A stretch of DNA of 64,000 nucleotides from UBA4408 sp002389785 (GTDB lineage Bacteria; Bacteroidota; Bacteroidia; UBA4408): contig DAORJK010000011.1 in NCBI GenBank assembly GCA_035438985.1, forward strand, positions 38,498-102,497, read 5' to 3'. Position numbers and translations under genes: made by a program. Positions within the stretch are counted from its first letter, which is position 1. Each line of letters starts with the position of its first letter. Of this stretch, positions 54,626 through 64,000 are shown one piece after another. The notes under the pieces are model-generated. The model did no database searches and was not told where the DNA came from. It saw only the letters and a program-made list of their open reading frames with translations.

Positions 54626-55019
54626 TGCTTTTGTGCATTTTATTTTAAGGCTGCAAAAATAGCAATGCAGATGGATATATCACAGTGAGAAATGAAATTT
54701 AAACTCGCTCAATAGTTAGAAACAACCCTGAAATTTCAAAATTTTGAAATATGCTTTGTTGCTAAATTGACTTAACTAACTTAAAGCAAAATCAATCCTT
54801 GTGTTAACTATTTGCTTCCTCTTTTTGACTGGTTGAAAGATTTTTTAACCACAAAGTTCTCGAAGAAAAACTCGAAGGACACGAGGGTATATTGAAACAA
54901 TTGACCTTTGGGATTCATCCACGCGCGATCCGCCAACTGGCGGAGGTATGTTTTAGTCAATAAAAGACTCCTGCCATAAACTAAAAACATCAAGATTTTT
55001 ATTTTTTTTATTTCTCATT
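54626..55019. other. Intergenic region with a short REP-like palindrome
   Basis: These 394 bases contain no supported gene. TCCGCCA (54929-54935) and TGGCGGA (54938-54944) form a GC-rich palindrome with a 2-base centre. It stands out from the AT-rich surroundings and resembles interspersed repeats of Bacteroidota. A segment at about 54849-54885 (ACCACAAAGTTCTCGAAG and GAAGGACACGAGG) looks like another degenerate interspersed repeat. Function unknown. Confidence 0.45.
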
Positions 55020-55988
55020 TTATCTATGGCTTACAACAAATTTGCGAACCAGTATATTACCGGAAAGCAATTGAATTTTTAAAAAATAGATACCGGTCGG
55101 AAGCTCTGAAACTTCAATTTTATGAGAAGGTTTGAGTGTTTGTAAAAATTTGATAGCATCACCTGTAGAATTGTAAATACTGTAGTTTAAAGGAGCATCA
55201 GTTGAAAAATTGCTTATTTCAATAAATTCATTTGCAGGGTTAGGAGTAATTAATAGATCGTTATTAATTGGATGTTGGTTTATGGAAAGTGTTGTATCTT
55301 CATATAAACTAACATCGTCGAGGTAATAAAATGAACTCCATGGATAGGATGGGCGGTTAATTGCTTTTTGGGTGGCACTATCGCTCTTAAAATTTCCAAT
55401 AGTTAAATATTTTTCACCACCGGAGGCTGTGAAACAACCTTCAATTTTGCTCCAACCCAAAGTATCAGTTATTATGTTTCCACTAGGGTTACTTACTTGA
55501 GGGCTAACATTAATTAAACAGTTTAAACCAAAGCATGTATCGGGTGTAACCGAAAAATGTGCGCCTATTGCATCAATACCGTATTGGCAATTATTTGCTA
55601 AGTTAGCATATAAAGTAAGACAATAGCTTTTTCCAGAAATTAATGAATCAGTTAATTGTATCTGCGCATACCAGCGAATAAAACCATTAGGGCTATATAA
55701 ATTAAAACCAGAATAGCCATTTCCTGAATGCGGCCATTGATATCCCAATAGGCTATCCAGATTTAATGGAACATCAAACTTGGGTTTCGATGAACAAATA
55801 TTAAAATAAACCGGCGAATTAGGTAAAGCACTTTGCCAAGGCTGCGCAATACTTATCCCATGACCATATATAGAACCAGGGCAACCAATAATAGTTTCAA
55901 AGTCGCCATTAGTAATTAAATTTTGAGCTTTGGTTTGTAAAATTATGAGAGATAAAAGCATCAAAATTGATAATTTTAATACTTTCAT
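55020..55988 (-). CDS. T9SS-secreted protein with jelly-roll-like N-terminal domain
   Basis: The 322-residue protein has a signal peptide (cleavage after LQTKAQ). The N-terminal part (NLITNGDFETIIGCPGSIYG, then HSGNGYSGFNLYS and KSYCLTLYANLANNCQYGID) resembles carbohydrate-binding-like domains that begin with L-x-NGDFE. A T9SS type A domain closes the protein (LLITPNPANEFIEISNFS, LPTGIYFLKIQLLS, RKFVVSHR). The ligand is unknown. Its start lies 1 base downstream of the stop of the larger T9SS gene on the same strand, so both are probably co-transcribed. Confidence 0.82.
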   Translation of the reverse strand: MKVLKLSILMLLSLIILQTKAQNLITNGDFETIIGCPGSIYGHGISIAQPWQSALPNSPVYFNICSSKPKFDVPLNLDSLLGYQWPHSGNGYSGFNLYSPNGFIRWYAQIQLTDSLISGKSYCLTLYANLANNCQYGIDAIGAHFSVTPDTCFGLNCLINVSPQVSNPSGNIITDTLGWSKIEGCFTASGGEKYLTIGNFKSDSATQKAINRPSYPWSSFYYLDDVSLYEDTTLSINQHPINNDLLITPNPANEFIEISNFSTDAPLNYSIYNSTGDAIKFLQTLKPSHKIEVSELPTGIYFLKIQLLSGNILVRKFVVSHR

Positions 55989-55989
55989 T

Positions 55990-58900
55990 TTACTTTCTAT
56001 TCACTATTATTTTTTTGTGAATTGCGTTGCCGTTTGATGATATTGAGCTAAAAAAATAAATTCCATCTGCCATTTTCGATATATCTATAGTGCTTTCTGA
56101 TTTTATCAATTCAGATTCTATTATTTTTTTACCGTTTGAATCAGAAATCACGTATTTTATTGGAAGTGAAAAATTCGTAGTTTTTACTGTTAAACAAGTG
56201 GTTGCCGGGATTGGTCCAATTGATAAACTAGTTACCAATGGACGTACAAAACTTTTTTTAGATGATGCTTTCGACTTACGCAAGGAGGATGCCGGAATCG
56301 GGCAAAACGAATTCCATGTTAATGCTTCGCCGAGGATACATTCTAACAATATACGACTTTGTAAAACTGCCAAGCCTCCTACATTTTGGCATTGATTGGC
56401 TACAGCCATTAAATCGCTTATTTCGGAAGCGCTAAATTCTCTAAATGGATTTTCACACCACAGCAAGTAATACTCATTAAATACTTGGATGTTTTGCTCT
56501 ATCAGGTTTTGCGGTGTTAAGCCATTATTAACAAATTGTGCATAGTAATAATCGTTTTGAGCTATTAATTGTTCAATCCAGCTAAATAAAGCGATGTTTT
56601 CGTACTGCATGCTGTCAATAAAATCGTTCAATTCAGGGTCGTTCAAAGTTGTATAAGTACTATCGAACATCAATTGCTCATAGGCGTATTTTTTATTGAG
56701 CCATTCATTTTCATCTTCCAAAACCGGGTATTCTTCGGCATTAATTATTAATTCCTTAAACACATCAGTAGGGTCGTTGCCTTCCAGTAATTCATTATTT
56801 ATATCATTGCAAACAACTTGATAAATGCCAGTTGCAATATCAGGATCAAGAGCATTTGCATTAATTCCATTAAAATCTAGATTCAAAATAGGAGTACTTC
56901 CAGCTCCAGCCCGACAATAGAAATGGGACGCTAGAGTACCACCAATTGTAAAATTAAAATTTGCATTATCGGCCATGGTTTGTGAGCGGTCAAAAAATCC
57001 GCTCCAACTGTTGTCGGAAGGAGCATTTGCAGCTCCATTTTTACCAATGCCACCAAGGCTATTGGCAAGCACCAAGCCATCCTTGCAGTTGCTCATGCTG
57101 TTGTGTGTAAACACATAGCTTTTACCTGCCGTGCAATTACCGTCAAACAAAAATCCGGTGCTTACATTAGAAACATTGTTGCACTGCAAATGGCAATTTT
57201 TACTGTTTACCAAATTAATTCCAACACAATATTTGTTTGCAGCCCCACTCGTGTAATCGCCTGTAATTGTATTTTCAGTAAGGTTGCAACGGGTGGTCGA
57301 ATTTAAAAGTATGCCTGCTCCACTCCCTGGTGTTGTAGAGCCAGAGCTTGCTCCCAGTATTGCAATTGTATTCCCACTTATTTCACTTTTAGCACCTGAA
57401 AATCCATTATTCGAAATGTTAATACCTCCTTTGACATTTTGTATTGTATTGTGGTTTATTTTTGCAATGGCCGAAGTGTTTGTAATGCTTATTCCCTGAA
57501 TGGTCATGGCATTACTACCAAACATTGAATTATTTATTCCAAGTAGATCGAAATCGTTGTAACTAAACGAAAAATTGCTATAAGAAAAATTTGCTGCCCC
57601 TGCAATCAGCCGCAGCCCAAAAGACATACTTTTTATTACATTGTGCTCAAATTGTAAATTGCCACCCGAGCCCGGATACGTAAATAAGGCCATTTGTTGT
57701 GCTTGATTAAATAATCCATCACAATCAAAAGTATTGTACTTAATAGACATATTGCTGTAATTGCTTACAACTCCCTGAAAACAATTGTAAAAAGTATTGC
57801 TGTTTTGTGCAAAATTAGCATTTGCAGCACCCACATTTATTGTAAAGGGTGTAGCCAAACCGGAGGTGTTAATTTGTGCATCGGCAACTATCCCAACTCC
57901 GCTGTTGTAATAAGGGAAGAGATTGGTGGAGCTGCTTCCTTTTGACATGAATTGAAACACATTATTAATACAAGTTGTGTTGGTTAAGGAACTAATAATA
58001 CCATAATCCAAATTATCAAAAATGTTGTTGTCTTTTGTTCCAATTGGGAATTGCCCAATTTGCAAAGTACCGGCGAATGAATGAAAATCACAAATACCAG
58101 CAAACGGTCGATTTATATTTGTATTTAACAATCCAATAGGCGCATAGTCTTCAAGATAGGGCTTTCCGGTTGCTGGATTGATGTTTTTTAAGTGGACTAT
58201 TGTTAGGTTGGCAGCCGTATAGGGTAAAGCGAAATAACGAGAAGTAAATATGACATCATGCACAGGTAGAGAGGAAGCATTGAATCCGGAAGAACTAATA
58301 GTTATACCTCTGTTATTTCTATTAAAAAGTGCTTCATGAATAATTATTTGGCCATTAGTTGAAATATTTAACCCAACTTGAGCATCACTAATCATCACAT
58401 CTTTTTCAACTGTAATATCCCCATTGGCAACCTCAATTCCCTGCCAAAGACCGGTACAACCATAAAATCGAGACCCATTTTTTATATGCACTCCATTTGG
58501 TGCAACTATAGAAGAACCCTGACCCATCTCAAATTTACAATTGTCGATTGTAATATTTCCACCTAACGTCAATATTACATTAGCAGCAACAAAAACACGA
58601 GAATTAGGAGCAATGCTAACTAAATTACTGTTTGAAGTAAACGGAGGAAGATTTGTAACAATACTACAAGGTGCCGAGCTAGCACTATAATTGCTAAAGG
58701 AAATACTCAAGTTAGCATTGCTTTTAGCAGCAATAAACTTTACATAATAATTTGTGTTTAAAGTTAAATTTTTGAGAATTAAGTTTCTCTGACCGTATCT
58801 TGTGTAGTCAATCATGTTTGTAAATATTTCTGAATAAGCACTGCAACTTCCTGAATAAGCATGAATTTCAGTGGCTACTGTACCAGGGTTTGTTGCACTT

Positions 58901-59154
58901 TCATAAGAGTAAATTTCCATTTCGGAAGCTGTAGCTGTAAACGAAAACCACACACTTTTATCTGAATTGGTTACCATGTAATTGTGTTGTATTGGCAAGG
59001 TGTCTGGTATAACAGAGTAAGCCTGAGTGCAACTTTCACCGCTAGCAAAAGTGTTTAAGTTAAATTGCAAACAAAGAAGTAAGCATAAAAATTTTAACTT
59101 GTTTAGTTTATTAGTTATTACAACAAGCTGTGGGCTGTGGGCTGTGTTTTTCAT
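55990..59154 (-). CDS. T9SS-secreted right-handed parallel beta-helix protein
   Basis: The 1054-residue protein has a signal segment (about 18-38, LKFLCLLLCLQFNLNTFASG). A beta-sandwich (about 40-160) is followed by a long run of PbH1-like parallel beta-helix rungs (about 175-780): VKNGSRFYGCTGLWQGIEVA-type strands, ISNNGFSGAKSEISGNTIAI, LNSTTRCNLTENTITGDYTS and CHLQCNNVSNVSTGFLFDGN. This is the NosD/pectate-lyase-like fold. A helical part (about 800-960) and a T9SS type A sorting domain (LPIKYVISDSNGKKIIESEL, MADGIYFFSSIS) complete it. Surface protein, possibly polysaccharide-binding; no catalytic motif identified. Confidence 0.84.
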   Translation of the reverse strand: MKNTAHSPQLVVITNKLNKLKFLCLLLCLQFNLNTFASGESCTQAYSVIPDTLPIQHNYMVTNSDKSVWFSFTATASEMEIYSYESATNPGTVATEIHAYSGSCSAYSEIFTNMIDYTRYGQRNLILKNLTLNTNYYVKFIAAKSNANLSISFSNYSASSAPCSIVTNLPPFTSNSNLVSIAPNSRVFVAANVILTLGGNITIDNCKFEMGQGSSIVAPNGVHIKNGSRFYGCTGLWQGIEVANGDITVEKDVMISDAQVGLNISTNGQIIIHEALFNRNNRGITISSSGFNASSLPVHDVIFTSRYFALPYTAANLTIVHLKNINPATGKPYLEDYAPIGLLNTNINRPFAGICDFHSFAGTLQIGQFPIGTKDNNIFDNLDYGIISSLTNTTCINNVFQFMSKGSSSTNLFPYYNSGVGIVADAQINTSGLATPFTINVGAANANFAQNSNTFYNCFQGVVSNYSNMSIKYNTFDCDGLFNQAQQMALFTYPGSGGNLQFEHNVIKSMSFGLRLIAGAANFSYSNFSFSYNDFDLLGINNSMFGSNAMTIQGISITNTSAIAKINHNTIQNVKGGINISNNGFSGAKSEISGNTIAILGASSGSTTPGSGAGILLNSTTRCNLTENTITGDYTSGAANKYCVGINLVNSKNCHLQCNNVSNVSTGFLFDGNCTAGKSYVFTHNSMSNCKDGLVLANSLGGIGKNGAANAPSDNSWSGFFDRSQTMADNANFNFTIGGTLASHFYCRAGAGSTPILNLDFNGINANALDPDIATGIYQVVCNDINNELLEGNDPTDVFKELIINAEEYPVLEDENEWLNKKYAYEQLMFDSTYTTLNDPELNDFIDSMQYENIALFSWIEQLIAQNDYYYAQFVNNGLTPQNLIEQNIQVFNEYYLLWCENPFREFSASEISDLMAVANQCQNVGGLAVLQSRILLECILGEALTWNSFCPIPASSLRKSKASSKKSFVRPLVTSLSIGPIPATTCLTVKTTNFSLPIKYVISDSNGKKIIESELIKSESTIDISKMADGIYFFSSISSNGNAIHKKIIVNRK

Positions 59155-59591
59155 TGAATGGAAGGATTAAAAAATAGGACAATTGTAAAATTAAACTATA
59201 CATATCACTTTATCAAATAATTAGTTATATATTTTTACATCAAGTTGAGTTATTAAGTACAATTCAGAATTTTTAAATTTTGCATTGACTCTTATTTGTT
59301 TACTTAGTTTGCCTAGTTGTTAATTTTTTTTATTCACACATACCACGATTTAATGTGCAATGAGTTTATGTACATTTTTAATTCCCTTACTGTGCTCTGA
59401 GGTGCATTTTTTATACACCATATCAAAACTTAGCGAACAAAATATTTTTAAATATCCTGCTACTCACTCTTCAAGAAAATCTTTCATGAATAGTTTTCAA
59501 CATCCTCCAAAATTCCTATTCAAATTTTTACTTTTACGAAGCGCGAATTCGTGCACATTTTCCTTTAATTTTTATTCGCAATCAGTATAAA
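59155..59591. other. Divergent intergenic region upstream of dnaE
   Basis: No gene is supported in these 437 bases. It must hold the promoters of dnaE and of the beta-helix gene, but no clear TAnnTTTG pair was found. A frame on the plus strand at 59360-59590 starts with hydrophobic residues but has no family likeness and is taken as chance. Confidence 0.5.
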
Positions 59592-62500
59592 ATGGATTTT
59601 TCGCACTTGCATGTTCATACTCAGTTTTCGCTGTTGGATGGAGCTGCCGATATTTCAAAACTCTTTAAAAAAGCAAAAGCCGATGGGATGAAAGCCATGG
59701 CCATTACCGACCATGGAAATATGTTTGGTGTTTTTAAATTCGTTGCCGAAGCCGGTAAACACGGTGTAAAACCAATTGTAGGCTGCGAATTTTACGTGGT
59801 AGAAGATCGCCACAAAAAGCAATTTACCAAAGAAGCACGCGATGTTCGATACCATCAATTGTTTCTGGCCAAGAATGCCGAAGGCTATCAAAACCTTTCA
59901 CGACTTTGTTCACTCGGATACATTGAAGGCTTGTACAGCAAATGGCCTCGTATCGACAAGGAACTTATTTTAAAATACCACAAAGGATTAATTGCAACAA
60001 CTTGCTGTTTAGGTGCCGAAGTGCCGCGCACCATTATGCAAAAAGGAGAGGAAGAAGGCGAAAAGGTGTTTAAATGGTGGCTCGATTTGTTTGGCGAAGA
60101 TTACTACATCGAATTGCAACGACACGATATTGAGGATCAAAATACTGTAAATGAAGTGCTGCTGCGTTGGGCAGTGAAATACAATGTAAAGGTGATTGCC
60201 AGCAACGATTCACATTACGTTGACCAGCAAGATTACAATGCACACGATATATTGCTTTGCGTGAATACAGGCGACATGCAAAGCACCCCAAAGGCTACCG
60301 ATGAGGAAGGAGGCAAAGGCTATCGTTTTGGTTTCCCGAACGATCAGTTTTATTTTAAGTCAACCGCCGAAATGAGTGCCTTGTTTCACGATGTTCCTCA
60401 GGCGATTGACAACACCAACGAAATAGTCGATAAAATTGATACGCTAAAACTGAAGCGCGATATTTTAGTTCCGCATTTTCCTATACCTCAAGGATTTATT
60501 GATGCCGACGACTATTTGCGCCATTTAACTTTTGAAGGTGCTCACAAACGCTACAGCGAATTAACCGCCGATATTGAAGAGCGACTCAATTTTGAATTGC
60601 ACACCATTAAAACAATGGGTTTCCCGGGATACTTTTTAATTGTGGCCGATTTTATAAAGGCCGGTCGCGATTTAGGGGTGCTTATTGGTCCGGGGCGTGG
60701 AAGCGCAGCAGGTTCGGCAGTAGCTTATTGCATTGGAATTACCAACATTGATCCCATAAAATACAAATTGCTGTTTGAGCGTTTCTTAAATCCTGAGCGC
60801 AAGAGCATGCCCGATATCGATACCGATTTCGACGATATTGGCCGTCAAAAGGTGTTAGATTATGTGATTGATAAATATGGCAAGAATCAGGTAGCGCAAA
60901 TTATTAATTACGGTACAATGGCTGCTAAGTCGGCCATTAAGGATGTAGCTCGGGTAATGGATTTGCATTTGAGCGAATCGGTTAAGCTTACCCAATTAGT
61001 GCCCGATAGGCCCGGAACCACGCTCGAAGAAGCCTTTAAAACAGTTCCCGAACTTGAAGCCATTCGTAGCGGAGATGATTTACGTGCGCAAGTTTTAAAA
61101 GAAGCCATTAAGTTAGAAGGTTCGGTGCGGAATACCGGTATACATGCTTCGGCGGTTATTATTGCTCCCGACGATTTGCTAAATTATATTCCTTTGAGTG
61201 TTGCCAAAGATGCTAATTTATGGGTAACACAATTCGATGGTAAAGTAATTGAAGATGCCGGTTTGTTGAAGATGGATTTTCTGGGTTTGAAAACACTTAC
61301 CATCATTAAAAATGCCATTCAGCTTATTGAAGAAAACCACGGTATTAAAATAGATCCGGATGCTATTCCGCTCGACGATAAAAAAACTTACGAATTGTTT
61401 CAACGCGGCGATACCATTAGCATATTTCAGTTTGAGAGTCCGGGTATGCAAAAGCATTTAAAGGATTTAAAGCCCGATAAGTTTGAAGATTTAATTGCCA
61501 TGAATGCCTTGTATCGTCCGGGACCTATGGAGTATATTCCAACCTTCATTAAGCGCAAACATGGGCTCGAAAAAATAAAATACGATTTTGATGTTACCGA
61601 GGATTTGCTTGCTGAAACCTATGGTGTAACAGTTTATCAGGAGCAAGTAATGTTGCTTTCGCAGCGCTTGGCAAGCTTTAGTAAAGGCGATGCCGATGTT
61701 TTGCGAAAGGCAATGGGAAAAAAGCAAATTGCTGTGCTGCAGGACATGAAAAGCAAGTTTTTGGCAGGCTGTGAAAGTAATGGGCACGACACTAAAGTGG
61801 CCGAAAAAGTGTGGACCGATTGGGAAGCCTTTGCCAGTTATGCTTTTAATAAGAGTCATGCTACCTGTTATTCCTTTGTAGCATTTCAAACCGCTTATTT
61901 AAAAGCGCATTATCCTGCTGAATACATGGCTGCTACCTTAGATAGCCAAGGAAACATTGAGAGTATTTCGTTTTTCATGGAGGAGTGCCGCAACATGAAT
62001 ATACCGGTTCTTGGACCGGACATAAACGAGAGTAATTTTAAGTTTTCGGTAAATCAAAAAGGTGAGATACGCATAGGTTTAGGTGCTTTAAAAGGAGTAG
62101 GGGAGGCTGCCGTGCTCGACATTGTTGCAGAGCGAAAAGCAAATGGAATTTTCAGTTCAATTTATGACTTGGTGCGACGAATCAATTTACGCTCAGCCAA
62201 TAAAAAGACGTTTGAAAGTCTAGCTTTTGCCGGAGCTTTCGATTGTTTTAAGGGTATACACCGAGCACAATATTTTTATACAGATGCAGGTTCAGAGCAA
62301 ATTTTTTTAGAAAAAATTGTGCGTTATGGTAACAATGTGCAAGAAGGAAAAAATGCAGCACAGCATTCTTTGTTCGGTGATTCGGTGGACGATGCTCAAG
62401 TTCCTGAACCTCCCGTTCCTGTGTGTGAAGAATGGGGTTTGCTCGAAAAATTGCACCGCGAAAAGGAGGTCATCGGAATGTTTATTTCGGGACATCCTTT

Positions 62501-63080
62501 AGATACGTATAAAATTGAAATGGGATTTTGCTCCAATAAATTGAGCGATTTAAACGACTTACCAAAATTGCGGAACAAGGATGTAACGGTTGCAGGAATG
62601 ATCACCGGAGTAAATCACAGGGTGGCTAAAACCGGAAATCCTTTTGGCAATTTTACGCTTGAAGATTATAGTGGAAGCTACCAGTTTACCTTGTTTGCCG
62701 AGCCTTATTTAAAGATGAAACATTTTTTGGTTCCCAATTCTTTTCTATTCCTTAACGGGAAAGTAGAAACTCGTTGGAAAACAACCGATCAGTTTGAATA
62801 CAAAATTGGTCAAATGCAATTGTTGAGCGATGTACGCGAGAAAAAAATAAAATCGATTACGCTCGAAATGAGTTTGTCGGCACTCTCCGATGGTTTTATT
62901 AACGAGGTAAACGAATTAATTGCAGCCAATCCCGGAAATGTAAACGTTAAAGTAAAAGTGAACGAATCGGGAGAGAAGATATCCATTGACATGCCTTCCA
63001 AAAAATTTAAGGTAAATCCGAGTAACGAATTTTTGGAAAAAATTAAATCGAAGCATGGGCTGGAATATCAATTTAATTGA
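59592..63080 (+). CDS. dnaE: DNA polymerase III subunit alpha
   Basis: The 1162-residue replicative polymerase has the N-terminal PHP domain (HLHVHTQFSLLDGAADISKL). The palm carries the catalytic aspartates in PDIDTDFDD (near 406-414). Polymerase segments include GPGRGSAAGSAVAYCIGI, NTGIHASAVIIAPDDL, FLGLKTLTIIKNAI and ALYRPGPMEYIPTF. HhH and OB parts follow (VAGMITGVNHRVAKTGNPFG, near 1000). QHSLFGD near 923 fits the clamp-binding pentapeptide QxxLF. It synthesises DNA as the catalytic core of the holoenzyme. The trxA gene lies about 326 bases downstream. Confidence 0.97.
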   Translation: MDFSHLHVHTQFSLLDGAADISKLFKKAKADGMKAMAITDHGNMFGVFKFVAEAGKHGVKPIVGCEFYVVEDRHKKQFTKEARDVRYHQLFLAKNAEGYQNLSRLCSLGYIEGLYSKWPRIDKELILKYHKGLIATTCCLGAEVPRTIMQKGEEEGEKVFKWWLDLFGEDYYIELQRHDIEDQNTVNEVLLRWAVKYNVKVIASNDSHYVDQQDYNAHDILLCVNTGDMQSTPKATDEEGGKGYRFGFPNDQFYFKSTAEMSALFHDVPQAIDNTNEIVDKIDTLKLKRDILVPHFPIPQGFIDADDYLRHLTFEGAHKRYSELTADIEERLNFELHTIKTMGFPGYFLIVADFIKAGRDLGVLIGPGRGSAAGSAVAYCIGITNIDPIKYKLLFERFLNPERKSMPDIDTDFDDIGRQKVLDYVIDKYGKNQVAQIINYGTMAAKSAIKDVARVMDLHLSESVKLTQLVPDRPGTTLEEAFKTVPELEAIRSGDDLRAQVLKEAIKLEGSVRNTGIHASAVIIAPDDLLNYIPLSVAKDANLWVTQFDGKVIEDAGLLKMDFLGLKTLTIIKNAIQLIEENHGIKIDPDAIPLDDKKTYELFQRGDTISIFQFESPGMQKHLKDLKPDKFEDLIAMNALYRPGPMEYIPTFIKRKHGLEKIKYDFDVTEDLLAETYGVTVYQEQVMLLSQRLASFSKGDADVLRKAMGKKQIAVLQDMKSKFLAGCESNGHDTKVAEKVWTDWEAFASYAFNKSHATCYSFVAFQTAYLKAHYPAEYMAATLDSQGNIESISFFMEECRNMNIPVLGPDINESNFKFSVNQKGEIRIGLGALKGVGEAAVLDIVAERKANGIFSSIYDLVRRINLRSANKKTFESLAFAGAFDCFKGIHRAQYFYTDAGSEQIFLEKIVRYGNNVQEGKNAAQHSLFGDSVDDAQVPEPPVPVCEEWGLLEKLHREKEVIGMFISGHPLDTYKIEMGFCSNKLSDLNDLPKLRNKDVTVAGMITGVNHRVAKTGNPFGNFTLEDYSGSYQFTLFAEPYLKMKHFLVPNSFLFLNGKVETRWKTTDQFEYKIGQMQLLSDVREKKIKSITLEMSLSALSDGFINEVNELIAANPGNVNVKVKVNESGEKISIDMPSKKFKVNPSNEFLEKIKSKHGLEYQFN

Positions 63081-63406
63081 GTTTGTTGCTGCTGTTGTAT
63101 TTCCAAGTTAAACGCTTTTACGTCAACTGTATTTTTAGCAATAATTCTTAATCACCCGTAAAACCTTGTTTGTACAAGTTTGCTTTTATGTGACAGCCTG
63201 TCATTTAAACGCTATTTTGGCTGAGCGTACTATTGGCTATAAAAATTAGCGAATGTGCACAAATACAGTAAACTAGGCTGTTTTGGAATTTAACATTTCT
63301 TGTTCATTTCTTGTGGCAAACAAATTGACTAAAGCCTCGACGTAAAAAAAATTAAACTTATTTTTACAGAAATATTCGTTCAATACAAATTTTAAAAAAT
63401 AAAAAA
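63081..63406 (+). other. Intergenic region between dnaE and trxA
   Basis: No gene is seen in these 326 bases. An A-rich leader immediately precedes trxA (TTTTAAAAAATAAAAAA before the ATG at 63407), typical of Bacteroidota start regions. No clear terminator for dnaE was found. Confidence 0.5.
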
Positions 63407-63727
63407 ATGGCACTAGAAATAACAGATGCAAATTTTGAGGAAGTGGTAATGAAATCAGACAAACCCGTATTAGTAGATTTTTGGGCTGAATGGTGTGGAC
63501 CTTGTCGCATGGTTGGACCGGTAGTAGAAGAAATTTCGAAAGACTATGATGGACGCGCAGTTGTTGGAAAAGTAGATGTAGACAACAATCCTCAAATTTC
63601 GGCGAAGTTTGGAATACGCAACATACCTACCATCTTGTTTATTAAAAACGGACAAGTGGTTGATAAGCAAGTAGGCGCTGTACCTAAATCAATTTTATCG
63701 GGTAAGCTCGATGCTCAATTGGCTTAA
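63407..63727 (+). CDS. trxA: Thioredoxin
   Basis: The 106-residue protein is a complete classical thioredoxin: FWAEWCGPCRM with the redox pair Cys30/Cys33, the FGIRNIPTILFIKNGQ segment with the cis-proline, and a C-terminal helix. It reduces cytoplasmic disulfides, including those of ribonucleotide reductase. The family length and start fit. A perfect inverted repeat terminates it. Confidence 0.96.
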   Translation: MALEITDANFEEVVMKSDKPVLVDFWAEWCGPCRMVGPVVEEISKDYDGRAVVGKVDVDNNPQISAKFGIRNIPTILFIKNGQVVDKQVGAVPKSILSGKLDAQLA

Positions 63728-63753
63728 AAAATTAGTTATTGGGTTATTAGTTA

Positions 63754-63799
63754 TTGGTTAATCGCTAAACTATAAAACTAGCGATTAACCAAATTTTTT
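63754..63799 (+). terminator. Terminator of trxA
   Basis: Perfect 14-bp stem TTGGTTAATCGCTA (63754-63767) with TAGCGATTAACCAA (63779-63792), loop of 11 bases, followed by six T (63794-63799). Confidence 0.82.
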
Positions 63800-63935
63800 G
63801 TGATTACTTTGGATTGATACATTCTATGTTAAAACATGCGATCCGATAACCAACTACTTTTACCTAGCTTTCCAACAGTTCCATCAGCAAGTAGGTAATC
63901 TTCAAATTCATTTCCCATTATAAAAAAACCCAAAA

Positions 63936-64000
63936 CCCAATAACTCAATAACCCAATAACCCAATAACCCAATAACCCAATAACCCAATAACCCAATAAC
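63936..64000. repeat. Tandem 8-bp repeat (CCCAATAA), running off the right edge
   Basis: Eight full units of CCCAATAA lie at 63936-63999, all exact except the second (CTCAATAA), and the array continues past the window. The upstream segment 63736-63757 (GTTATTGGGTTATTAG) contains the same unit in inverted orientation. Confidence 0.92.

Noticed and set aside
59360..59590. Plus-strand frame of 76 codons just before dnaE
   Set aside because: Composition is random, it abuts dnaE only by chance and resembles no small protein family.
63936..64000. Telomere-like reading of the CCCAATAA array
   Set aside because: The resemblance to telomeric repeats is superficial; bacterial chromosomes of this group are circular, and the array lies next to ordinary genes.
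1..64000. tRNA and rRNA genes
   Set aside because: No T-loop or acceptor-stem pattern or rRNA-like segment was noticed by eye in any intergenic gap; a covariance search could not be run.

Overview
The window is bacterial chromosome, almost certainly from a member of the Bacteroidota. It is AT-rich. Seven encoded proteins end in the type A C-terminal sorting domain of the type IX secretion system (T9SS), recognisable by a YPNP-like turn, a GLY/GIY-type strand and a short basic tail. Other group markers are a type III glutamine synthetase (GlnN), MqnA of the futalosine menaquinone pathway, a PorE-like TPR/propeller/OmpA protein, and promoters that fit TAnnTTTG rather than the E. coli consensus. 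I cannot place it below phylum. No rRNA, tRNA or CRISPR array was recognised.

Layout. 1-3204: a secreted BNR/YCF48-like protein cut by the left edge, a membrane TPR/LuxR-type regulator and the pseudouridine synthase RluF. 3206-4519: a DbpA-like RNA helicase. 4543-8191: an accessory island of three gene cassettes, all read on the minus strand. 8250-17436: a hot-dog thioesterase, glnN, a YwbE-like gene, a TPR/PD40/SPOR protein, a periplasmic thioredoxin-like protein and three unrecognised genes. 17522-24172: three large T9SS cargo proteins, two of them tandem paralogues. 24370-28136: tatA, a PorE-like OmpA protein and purM. 28297-32775: a polysaccharide-export operon (aminotransferase, epimerase, Wzt-like ATPase, Wzm-like permease). 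33099-40842: aconitase, a membrane patatin, and the histidine-degradation genes ftcD and hutI. 41073-49971: a subtilisin-like protease and a 1977-residue CotH/Ig-like surface protein. 49977-54625: mqnA, a TPR protein, a lipoprotein and serS. 55020-59154: two more T9SS cargo proteins. 59592-63727: dnaE and trxA. The right edge runs into an 8-bp tandem repeat.

The most unusual part is 4543-8191. Each of the three gene units begins with a short sequence that is repeated in inverted orientation just after its own last gene: 15/16, 9/9 and 13/15 matches. Between units lie long imperfect palindromes (about 137-215 bp), two of which share an identical 63-bp core. This is the geometry expected of integron cassettes, where the TTRRRY part of the recombination site travels at the 5' end of the cassette and pairs with RYYYAAC at its 3' end. 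No integrase is visible, so it resembles a CALIN (cluster of attC sites lacking an integrase) with unusually long sites. The cargo is an unknown 186-residue protein; an AAA ATPase with a small overlapping partner, which may be a defence pair; and a DUF433/DUF5615 toxin-antitoxin pair whose toxin carries a one-base frameshift.

The rest is mainly housekeeping and cell-surface biology. The secreted proteins would use Sec and then T9SS, and PorE-like and TatA belong to the export apparatus. The Wzm/Wzt operon supplies surface glycan. HutI and FtcD are consecutive steps of histidine catabolism, which yields glutamate and one-carbon units.
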